From Deltaproteobacteria bacterium (GTDB lineage Bacteria; Desulfobacterota; Desulfobacteria; Desulfobacterales; ETH-SRB1): DNA of 13,845 nucleotides. A program made the translations under genes and the position numbers. The stretch covers positions 1 through 13,845 of the forward strand of contig JAFCZU010000059.1 of the NCBI GenBank assembly GCA_019314185.1, in the 5' to 3' direction. Positions 7,403-13,845 of this stretch are shown piece by piece (position 1 is the first letter of the stretch; each line of letters starts with the position of its first letter). The notes beneath the pieces were generated by a model. It saw nothing but the letters and a program-made list of their open reading frames with translations, made no database searches and was not told the origin of the DNA.

Positions 7403-9622
7403 TCATTGATCCTGGTACTCTTTAACCACATCAAGAATGGTATCACGAAAAGCTTCTATCAGGACAGGGATAAAATTGCCGTCCTTTGTAGCAGTAAGCC
7501 AGGGACACATGGTTGTTGAGGAAATAAAATCCATAGTGATCAATTTATCGTGTTTCACACCCAAACGTTTCATAAAGGTGCGCACAAACTCTTCGCCATA
7601 AACCTCAGGATCAAATTCAGAGGTTGTAATGATCAGAGGGGTATTTTGTACCTGATCCGAATCCGGTGAAAGGCTGAGTTTCTTAAAAATGGCATGATTG
7701 AATTCATTGGCTTTTACAGGGTCCGTATTGATTTGATGATCCCTATTCTTAAAATTGAAGGCGTAGGTGATGATAATCTGATCGGAGCCCAGTTGTTTTA
7801 GTAGTTCCATGGCCTGGTCATCTTTCTGCAACTCATTGTTTTCAGGTTTGACAATTCGTTCCTGGATGAATTTTAGCTGCTCTTCGATTTTGTCTCTGGT
7901 TTTGCCCTCTTTTTCGGCTGGTATTTGCTGCACTGGAATAACAATAAAAGGATCATCAGGGCCTGGCATGGTAATAATCGCAGAGAAAAAGCGTTTGCTG
8001 TTAAAAAGTGCTTTTCCAAGAATTTGTCCATAACCACTTTGATCAGGCCTGATAATACGATGACTTAAATAGACCCCAGCCGCAGACGCGCCCGGTTTTG
8101 ACCCTTCAATACCAAACACACCCATGCTGGCATCAATTTCACCACCGTGATAAACCTCAGGTGCCAGAAATGCCACCAGGTTTCTCATACACGAATTGTG
8201 ATAGCAAAGCCCCCCTGCCGGATAAGGAATATAACCAGCCTTATGCGGATCAATTGTTATGGATTCCGCATTAGGAAGGGCTTTATACTGATCTGTGACA
8301 TACTCGCTCATTTGAAGAACCGGTGTATCCTGTAACTGGGGATCATCCACTATCCCAGTTGCCCAGTTCACCGGTTTTCTGAGAAGACTTGCAAAATACC
8401 CACCCCAGGCTGCATCTACATGAATAACAAACTCCAGCCCGGCCTTTCGGTATTCTTCTCGCATGGCAATAACCTTGGCCAGTGGGTCAACAGCACTTTG
8501 TTCCGTAGAACCCAGAACCACCACAACCATTAGCACCGGTTGTCGTGCTTGTAAGCATTTGTCCAGTTCTAAACGCAGATGTTTTATATCCATTCTGGCG
8601 TCCATGTCCACATTGATATCAATGAAGTTATTCTTGCCTATACCCAGGACAGCTGCATTCTTAGGCCAGGAATAGTGTTTGGTAGAGCTACCCATCACAA
8701 CAGGTTGCGGGAAGTCGCCAAGATAGCGTTTGTTGAATTCATCAAAACCTAAGCTTTGGATAAGATATGGATCCAAAGCACCTGTAATTACCCCAGACGG
8801 TATACCGTATTCCTTTTTCATTCGTACTGTAAGATCAAGCACAGCATCAATATTGAGATTGAGAAGAGTCCAGGTATCCAGATCAATCAACTGCCCCCAC
8901 CTGCCATCAGGTAGAGGAACAAGCATCCCTCTGGCCGGCGCAAGAACATCTTCGTTTTTTAAGGCGGCTACTAACGAAAGTGTATAATACTTCAAGTTAC
9001 GGGCAGCCCACATGGCTTCCAGATTGGCAACCGAACCGTCACAGGTGATATGTCCCCATGGTCGTATAGCTTCTGCTGTTTTCGTGCTGCTATCTTCATC
9101 TGTTGGTATTTCGAATCCCAGCATTCTGCAAAGGTCATCTCCTACAAGGGCTTCAATATAAGACGTAACCGGTGAAGCCTCGGCTGCTACGTTATTTTGA
9201 TTGTAGAGCATGGCAGAGAAATACCCTAACATTCCGGGTATGGTAAGATCCCAGTTCATATGGGCCTGATAGCGGTAGCTGAAAAAGGGGACTGATCCTT
9301 TAAGGTTATCTAATAGTTTTGTATATTGATTTTCCAGTTCCTCAACACTTTGTCTGTACTCATTATCCATTCTAGATTGCGTGATGTACGGAGAATCATC
9401 TTTAAAATAATCATTTCGGTCGTTGCAGTTCGCCTCAATTCCTTGTCTAATAAGCTTATTAAACAGGTCTTTGTTTTCAGCTTTTGGCCCCAAAAACCAG
9501 GCAGCCAACGAGCTTGTACCTGGGCCGTCCAGGTTCAAGCGTTGCTCAGGATCCTGTTTCTCCAAATGCTCCATTACAAGCCTGGCAAAATCCTGCTGTC
9601 TTTTAGGAAAAGATTGTTTCAT
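7403..9622 (-). CDS. Tyrosine-decarboxylase-like PLP-dependent (group II) decarboxylase
   Basis: This 739-residue fold-type I PLP enzyme belongs to the group II decarboxylase family. The cofactor region is clear: HVDAAWGGYF (Asp403) and SITIDPHKAGYIPYPAGG with the Schiff-base lysine at 461. The latter block is very close to the tyrosine decarboxylases of enterococci and lactobacilli (DPHKxGYxPYPAG). An earlier block SYRYQAHMNWDLTIPGMLGY corresponds to the substrate-side N-terminal segment of the family. The protein is about 120 residues longer than enterococcal TyrDC, mainly after residue 560. Likely substrates are tyrosine or another aromatic amino acid, but related long forms may use glutamate or aspartate. 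ATG 9622 has GGAG six bases upstream and a TATA box 40-47 bases upstream. This is the first gene of the decarboxylase cluster. It is intact. Confidence 0.85.
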   Translation of the reverse strand: MKQSFPKRQQDFARLVMEHLEKQDPEQRLNLDGPGTSSLAAWFLGPKAENKDLFNKLIRQGIEANCNDRNDYFKDDSPYITQSRMDNEYRQSVEELENQYTKLLDNLKGSVPFFSYRYQAHMNWDLTIPGMLGYFSAMLYNQNNVAAEASPVTSYIEALVGDDLCRMLGFEIPTDEDSSTKTAEAIRPWGHITCDGSVANLEAMWAARNLKYYTLSLVAALKNEDVLAPARGMLVPLPDGRWGQLIDLDTWTLLNLNIDAVLDLTVRMKKEYGIPSGVITGALDPYLIQSLGFDEFNKRYLGDFPQPVVMGSSTKHYSWPKNAAVLGIGKNNFIDINVDMDARMDIKHLRLELDKCLQARQPVLMVVVVLGSTEQSAVDPLAKVIAMREEYRKAGLEFVIHVDAAWGGYFASLLRKPVNWATGIVDDPQLQDTPVLQMSEYVTDQYKALPNAESITIDPHKAGYIPYPAGGLCYHNSCMRNLVAFLAPEVYHGGEIDASMGVFGIEGSKPGASAAGVYLSHRIIRPDQSGYGQILGKALFNSKRFFSAIITMPGPDDPFIVIPVQQIPAEKEGKTRDKIEEQLKFIQERIVKPENNELQKDDQAMELLKQLGSDQIIITYAFNFKNRDHQINTDPVKANEFNHAIFKKLSLSPDSDQVQNTPLIITTSEFDPEVYGEEFVRTFMKRLGVKHDKLITMDFISSTTMCPWLTATKDGNFIPVLIEAFRDTILDVVKEYQDQ

Positions 9623-9661
9623 TCATTACTCCACCCACAATTCTAAATCTTATTGTTCTTG

Positions 9662-9669
9662 TATATAAA
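9662..9669 (-). promoter_or_regulatory. Archaeal TATA box of the decarboxylase operon
   Basis: The minus strand reads TTTATATA at 9669-9662, preceded by the A-rich AAA of a possible BRE. Transcription would start near 9640, leaving a leader of about 18 bases with the Shine-Dalgarno site GGTGGAG before ATG 9622. No comparable box is seen before the three downstream genes, which supports one transcript for 9622-1644. Confidence 0.55.
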
Positions 9670-9837
9670 TTTAACGTTATTTGGGTCATTTTTTTAATTG
9701 TTGATTTATAAAAATAAACTCATTTCTAAGACCTTTATTTGATTAAATAAGCCCTATCTATTTTTCTTTTCTATCAGCTTTATGATTTAGAGTTGGAACA
9801 GTAGACAAAAATATTATTTTTTGACAGATATTATATT

Positions 9838-10056
9838 TTATCGTAGTAATATTGGCCCTAAAGTAGAGAAGCTATCACCAGCCGCCACTTTGTTTGAATA
9901 CAGGTAGTGCAGCGTGGAGCGAATATCCTTTTAACCTAAGAACTGTTGAATGATCTCAATCGATTTTCCTTGAGCAAGTAGTTCACTGTACAGTGTATGG
10001 TGCAGCTGGTGGATGGTGTAGCGTAGCTTATCATCTTCATTGATGAGTTCGGCCAT
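9838..10056 (-). pseudogene. Tyrosine recombinase (phage-type integrase) C-terminal remnant
   Basis: The minus-strand frame reads DKLRYTIHQLHHTLYSELLA, then QGKSIEIIQQFLG, a stop codon, and KDIRSTLHYLYSNKVAAGDS to a final TAA at 9838. This is the end of a tyrosine recombinase catalytic domain. The usual H-x-L-R-H-T box has become HQLHHT, so the second catalytic arginine is lost. The usual LGH box is interrupted, with the histidine codon replaced by TAA at 9931-9933. The catalytic tyrosine in TLHY remains. The 5' part of the gene is absent, and the fragment is bounded by an inverted repeat. It cannot encode an active enzyme. Confidence 0.75.
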
Positions 10057-10158
10057 TGATAGTGGATGGCACAATAAGACACCTGTGTGCCACGATTGGA
10101 ACGGAAAAGCAGTTCCTGGGAACGTGGCGGCTGGTGACAGCTTCTCTACTCTAGGGCC
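9854..10158. repeat. 305 bp unit with 37 bp inverted repeats around integrase remnant
   Basis: Arms at 9854-9890 and 10122-10158 are inverted copies matching at 34 of 37 positions; the outer end reads GGCCCTA. The left arm lies inside the 3' coding end of the recombinase remnant (VAAGDSFSTLGP), while the right arm lies where upstream coding sequence should be. The unit is either a small non-autonomous element with terminal inverted repeats or the result of an inverted duplication by template switching. Confidence 0.8.
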
Positions 10159-10207
10159 TGTACGTAGAAATCGTGGCGATACCCTTAAAGAGATTTGTAA
10201 ATGTTTT

Positions 10208-10225
10208 GGGGAGCGAAAGCTCTCC
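10208..10225 (+). other. RNA hairpin with GAAA tetraloop
   Basis: GGGGAGC (10208-10214) and GCTCTCC (10219-10225) pair over seven positions including one G-U pair, closing a GAAA loop of the GNRA type. It lies about 190 bases upstream of the TPP enzyme start. It may be a scrap of a structured RNA or part of a leader. The remaining sequence from 10226 to 10397 is AT-rich with no clear gene; a weak TATA-like ATAAATTA lies near 10310. Confidence 0.35.
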
Positions 10226-10397
10226 GAAAAAGTGCTAAAAGTGAAGGGGTGAAAAGGAAAAATGAACAAATATAGGCAAATATAGGGCTGAAATTGAGTG
10301 AATTGTGCATAAATTAACAAAATGTTTTTGTAAAGACGGAAACATGTAGTAAATCAAGCTTGAGTGTGGGAAAATTACGGACTAAACCGACAATCTC

Positions 10398-10406
10398 AAG
10401 GAAGGA
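10398..10406 (+). promoter_or_regulatory. Ribosome binding site that sets the TPP enzyme start
   Basis: AAGGAAGGA lies seven bases before ATG 10414. The frame is open to another ATG-type start at 10360, but that has no such site, so 10414 is the likely start. Confidence 0.65.
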
Positions 10407-10413
10407 TATTACT

Positions 10414-12326
10414 ATGCTTACCGTTTCCATAAATTCTCTCCTCTCCTCTCCTCGTCTCCATGGTTACACTGCATATTTGTCACGTACCCTTCAAATGTCT
10501 CCTCCCCGGGCCATTGAGGAACTCAATAAACAGGTTTCTTGTTATTTAAATCAGAAAAATCCAGAGGAGATACTCAGCCAGAAGTTACCAGAAATGCGCA
10601 ATATCCATGAAACTCTTTCCCTTCTTCCAAAAGGTTATAAATCTGCGAATAATGTACCCTTTTTTCCGATCAAAAAAGACAGCACTTTAGGTTCTTATTT
10701 ATTTGAGAGCATACGTGATTTTGTAATTAGTACCTCTGATGCCACCAATGACACGAAAACTCCCCCTCTATTAGTAACGGGAATTCCCGGAGGTTTATCA
10801 GTAGCAGGATTATCAGAGCTTTTAAACATATCGGGGATAGAGTTTCTAAGAGTGAACAATGAACCCGGAGGAGCTTTTATAGCAGATTTTGCTGCCCGCT
10901 TTTCCCATGCCCCTGTTATCAACTTTAATACATATGGAGCAGGCACTACTGCTACCATAGGACAGGTATATACGGCCTGGTTAGAGCATTCGCCGCTCAT
11001 TATTATGACTGGCATAACCGGGGCACAGGAATGTCATTCTCATACACTCCATCATCACTGCGATCATCGTAATATCCAGTATGATATTTTCAGACCCATT
11101 ACTATTGCTCAGGCACGGTTGGATGACCCTTCGAAGGCTGCACAAGAAATATTCTGGTTGTTATGGTTTTTATCAAAGTATCAACTGCCTATATATATAG
11201 AACTTCCCAGGGATATGGTCAGCAAACCAATAGTCCCTTCTTCAAACCCTCCTTCGCTTTCGCCTGACATCTCAAATCTGTCAGAAATAAGTGAATTGTC
11301 TCATGAGGTAGTGAATATCATAAGCCAAAGTAATCAACCACTGATTATGGCAGGACTACACGTGCTGCGAAGTCCCGATTTACGAAATCTGCTCATTCAA
11401 TTTGCACAAAAATACAATATCCCGGTAGTGACCTCTTTTGATGGAAAATCTGCTTTCCCAGAAGACCATCCACTTTTTCGGGGCGTTCTGGCAGGTGCTT
11501 ATAGCTCCTCCTCTCAGACACAAGACTTTATCAGAAATTGTGATCTATTGATAAAAATAGGAATAGTAGAGACCGACGTGAATCAAGGAATGGGGACATT
11601 GGATCTACCAGAAAATTCCATTGAGATGAATATCTGGCAATTTTCCCTAAACATCTATCCCTTGAATTCTCAGATAACATAAATAATAATGTTCAAGAGG
11701 ACGGCAAGTTAAATCTGATTTCTGAAATCTTTTCCATCATTTCAATATTTGTAGACAATGAAACAATAATTCTGACCGATGTTGGAGATGCAAACTTTGC
11801 AGGTGTCACTATTCCTGTTTTCACTCCCACTTGTTACCAGACCTCTGCCTTGAATTTTATGATGGGTTCAGTAATTCCGGGAGCAATAGCAGCAAAAAAG
11901 ATCCATCCTGGAAAAAAGGTGATAGCAATTATGGGAGATGGGGCTTTCCGTATGGTTTCACAAGAACTGGAAATAGCGGTAATCCAACAAATGCCTTTTG
12001 TGCTTATCGTAATAAATAATGGCAGTTATCGAACCATACGTCTGTTGCATGAACATGAGGCATATTTATTGCCAAGAGAAACTGATCTTGCTCAGGTTGG
12101 TCATGCTTGGGGAGTCAAAAGTAAAAGGATTTCTTCTTTTGAAAAAACACCTCAAGAATTTTTACAAGAATTCCATGAAGTTTTTCAACATGCTTTTGAA
12201 TCTATTCAACATCAGACTATTCCTTGTATGATTGAACTGGTGGTTCCTGAAAAAGAACAATCACCGCAACTCACAAAATTAGGAAGAGAATTAAAAAAAA
12301 AAGCCAAGCCAAATGGGATACAATAG
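10414..12326 (+). pseudogene. ThDP-dependent 2-oxoacid decarboxylase/acetolactate synthase-like enzyme, frameshifted
   Basis: This belongs to the pyruvate decarboxylase/acetolactate synthase superfamily. An N-terminal stretch of about 90 residues, which I do not recognise, precedes the pyrimidine-binding domain with its catalytic glutamate in RVNNEPGGAFIADFAAR (Glu150 from ATG 10414). A histidine-rich segment HSHTLHHHCDHRNIQYD then lies where pyruvate decarboxylases have their active-site His pair. The central domain runs on to a TAA at 11680. The diphosphate domain lies in another frame from about 11643 and carries MGDGAFRMVSQELEIAV and VINNGSY, the GDG-x24-NN ThDP/magnesium motif. Adding one T to the TTTT run at 11641-11644 restores FFPKHLSLEF and a protein of about 637 residues. 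Whether it decarboxylates an aromatic or aliphatic 2-oxoacid, or makes acetolactate, cannot be settled. It is transcribed away from the decarboxylase cluster. Confidence 0.8.
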
Positions 12327-12470
12327 AGCAATATACCCAACTTTGATTTTTTACATCTCAGCCAAATGACCTATGGTATAAATCAAAGAGAGTTGAATTT
12401 GCCCATAGTGCTGACCTTGTATTCCGAAGAATTGGATAAAATGAAAAAAAACACTAAAACTGATGCTTAA
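12327..12470 (+). other. In-frame open tail after the TPP enzyme TAG stop
   Basis: The frame of the TPP enzyme continues for 47 sense codons beyond its TAG (12324-12326) to a TAA at 12468. It reads NFDFLHLSQMTYGINQRELN, then LPIVLTLYSEELDKMKKNTK. The composition is protein-like. In archaea that use pyrrolysine, TAG can be read through, so this could be a C-terminal extension. It could also be a small separate reading frame from ATG 12366 (34 residues), the end of a lost gene, or chance. Confidence 0.3.
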
Positions 12471-12502
12471 AGTTGAATTGGAAAATGAATTTGGTTTTTC
12501 TC

Positions 12503-12631
12503 TTATCGTTGCACGCTTACACGATCTATCCCTGCACTTCCTTTATTTGCTTTTATCTGCAACCATGCTTTTTCAAGGTTCTTATCAGCAAAGATCTGAT
12601 TGATCAGGTTGTGTTTCTTGAATTTGTCATG
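12503..12631 (-). pseudogene. Group II intron reverse transcriptase/maturase, N-terminal fragment
   Basis: The minus-strand frame reads HNLINQIFADKNLEKAW, then LQIKANKGSAGIDRVSVQR and a TAA at 12505-12503. This is the start of the RT-0/RT-1 region of group II intron-encoded proteins (typically LExAWxxVKANKGSAGIDGVTVxxFE). The likely start ATG (12630) is in another frame as MTNSRNTT; adding one C to the CC run near 12608 joins the two. No fingers-palm RT motif with YADD follows, and after 12503 the sequence no longer looks like RT. Only about 50 codons are left of a protein of 400-600 residues. It faces the TPP enzyme tail-to-tail. Confidence 0.7.
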
Positions 12632-12930
12632 TTACAGTTGATTCTATTTCTTCATGTCTTTTCCATCGGTCTGGTTGCTCAGCCGTTTTCTGTCATCTTC
12701 ATCTATTACCAGATGGCGTTTTCAAATACTCTTTTCGGTGGCTTATCTTTCTGGCTTTTGTTCTTTCCAATGATGTTATACGCACTGTCAACCTTACAAC
12801 TCTTTCCAAAGCTAGGATCCCTTCGCTCGGTCAAGTTTTATCCTAATTACCGTCGCCCCCTGTACCCTGCGATACAGGTTCGGTGTATCAACCCCCCTTT
12901 TACTCTTTCTTCAAATTTCTGAACCGAGCA
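12632..12930 (-). ncRNA. Probable 5' structural region of the truncated group II intron
   Basis: The 300 bases upstream of the RT fragment on the minus strand have no open frame on that strand. They have the purine-rich, GAAA-rich character of intron RNA, with GTGCG at about 12785-12781 and GGCTGAGCAACCAGACCGAT close to the start of the ORF. In group II introns domains I-III precede the ORF in domain IV, so the position fits. Domains V and VI and the 3' end are not present. I have not folded the sequence and cannot fix the 5' boundary. A hydrophobic open frame on the plus strand here is most likely a shadow. Confidence 0.4.
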
Positions 12931-12967
12931 AAACTGCGACTATCCACTGGTGAAAAACACGGTTCAG
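12919..12967. repeat. Inverted repeat at the edge of the intron fragment
   Basis: CTGAACCG (12919-12926) and CGGTTCAG (12960-12967) form an 8-base stem with a 33-base loop. It lies between the intron fragment and the transposase remnant and may be part of the intron RNA or a boundary scar. Confidence 0.4.
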
Positions 12968-13103
12968 TTCTAATGTAAAACATTACCTTTGGAAGGCTAG
13001 GAATATTTGGCAGTGTACCAAAATAAAATATTTAATCCTGCTATATCTGACAAATTGGCATCTGATGTCGATTTCAAATTAATCAATATTTTGATAGAGA
13101 CCT

Positions 13104-13710
13104 TCAACTTAAGACTCCTTTTAAATCTTTTTTCCAATTTCTGAATCCAGCAAATGCTTCCATCCACCGCTCCATGCCTTCTCTTGTGTACGTTCCATTG
13201 AAACCGTTCCAAAACTGCCTCAGCAAAAAGCCGCACAATAGCACTTCTGGGTCCAAAAGATATAACGGTGTATCGCTCGAAACCGGCTCTCTCAAGAGCC
13301 CATGGGTACCACGATCCCCCATCGATGAATATCCTGGGTAGTTTTCCCTTGCAGGCATGCTTTATCTTTTTGAGAAAAGTCATTGCCTCCAGGCCACTTC
13401 TTCCAAAAGAAATCCAAACACCGATGACTTTCTCATCATCAAGATCAACTACACCCAAAATGAACATGGTGGTACCATTTAGCTTGATCTCTTTCTCGTC
13501 AATAGCTATCCATTTTCGCTTCTTTTTTTCCATTGATCCTTCAAATAATTCACGCCCTTTTTGATACCATTCCCTGACTGCTTCGTGACTAGCGTGTACA
13601 AAAGAACCAACTTTCTCATAACTTAAACCTGCATAGTAAAGAAGCATCCCTAATGCTCTTTGCTCATTACTTTTCCTCTCACGTGAAAATATGTGGTTAT
13701 TTTCGGTCAT
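13104..13710 (-). pseudogene. Archaeal IS6-like DDE transposase, inactivated
   Basis: A helix-turn-helix region (RALGMLLYYAGLSYEKVGSF) is followed by the DDE core: WIAIDEKEIKLNG with Asp71 and IFIDGGSWYPWALE with Asp130. This is the layout of archaeal IS6-like transposases (AIDE, then VDG.pWyPWAL). The third acidic residue should lie about 29 residues later in a RSAIER-type motif. Here it is RSAIVR, so the catalytic glutamate is valine (Val159). Right after this the frame changes. The genuine C terminus, RQFWNGFNGTYTREGMERW and then MEAFAGFRNW, lies in the next frame and ends at 13104. Compared with relatives, some six residues between the glutamate and the FWN block are also missing. ATG 13710 is the start, with only a weak AGGA. 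I could not find matching terminal inverted repeats. The protein cannot be active. Confidence 0.8.
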
Positions 13711-13845
13711 GTCCTAAGTTATAGTTGATAATCCTACTTTAAACATCAATAATTCCTTCCACGACCAAATGTGATCTGTTATACCCTCAGCCATACATGG
13801 TGTCCTTTTTATATTCTTCTCACCCTTCTTTGTTTTTATTTCTAA

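Noticed and set aside
10057..10320. Minus-strand open frame upstream of the integrase remnant, which could be read as a 129-residue protein.
   Set aside because: Only the last ~40 codons look like recombinase; the rest crosses the inverted-repeat arm and the GAAA hairpin and has low-complexity Phe/Ser-rich composition.
12473..12922. Plus-strand open frame of 149 codons, very hydrophobic, resembling a membrane protein.
   Set aside because: It lies opposite the group II intron and maturase fragment on the minus strand; A-rich antisense sequence gives a false Phe/Leu-rich frame, and no ribosome binding site precedes it.
13009..13019. GGCAGTGTACC downstream of the transposase as an IS6-type terminal repeat (IS26 ends begin GGCACTGT).
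   Set aside because: No matching inverted copy is seen upstream of the transposase start between 13711 and 13845.
1..13845. CRISPR array, tRNA or rRNA genes.
   Set aside because: I saw no regularly spaced direct repeats, no tRNA cloverleaf signals and no rRNA-like conserved stretches on reading either strand.

Overview
The window looks archaeal, most likely a methanogen-type euryarchaeon of the Methanosarcinales kind. The grounds are archaeal-style TATA boxes upstream of start codons instead of -35/-10 promoters, purine-rich Shine-Dalgarno sites, an archaeal-type DDE transposase and a group II intron remnant. This is inference from style and gene content; no taxonomic marker gene is present.

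Layout. The left end (1-456) holds no gene but carries two related ~60 bp palindromic mini-elements with ends like those of IS3/IS150-family insertion sequences. On the minus strand, 9622 down to 1644, four genes are closely spaced behind one TATA box at 9662-9669. They are a large tyrosine-decarboxylase-like PLP enzyme, a C69-family Ntn dipeptidase, a GadB-type glutamate decarboxylase (split by a one-base frameshift) and an AdiA-type arginine decarboxylase. After a 450 bp gap holding a C-terminal scrap of a GH130 glycosidase comes a GNAT acetyltransferase (1122-457) with its own TATA box. On the plus strand, 10414-12326 encodes a thiamine-diphosphate 2-oxoacid decarboxylase/acetolactate-synthase-like enzyme, also broken by a one-base frameshift. 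The ~790 bp divergent region between the two transcription units contains a dead tyrosine-recombinase remnant bounded by an inverted repeat. The right end holds a truncated group II intron/reverse transcriptase fragment and a dead transposase.

How the genes may fit together. The dipeptidase could release free amino acids. The three PLP decarboxylases would turn them into amines (GABA, agmatine, tyramine or similar), consuming protons and giving CO2. The GNAT enzyme, which resembles arylalkylamine N-acetyltransferases, could acetylate an amine product. No amino acid/amine antiporter is encoded here, so a classical acid-resistance exchange system is not shown. The linkage of three non-orthologous decarboxylases with a peptidase is the most interesting functional signal.

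The second theme is decay or sequence error. Three breaks (gad, TPP enzyme, reverse transcriptase) are each repaired on paper by adding one base to a short homopolymer. The transposase, recombinase and GH130 scraps show true degeneration through lost catalytic residues or deletions.
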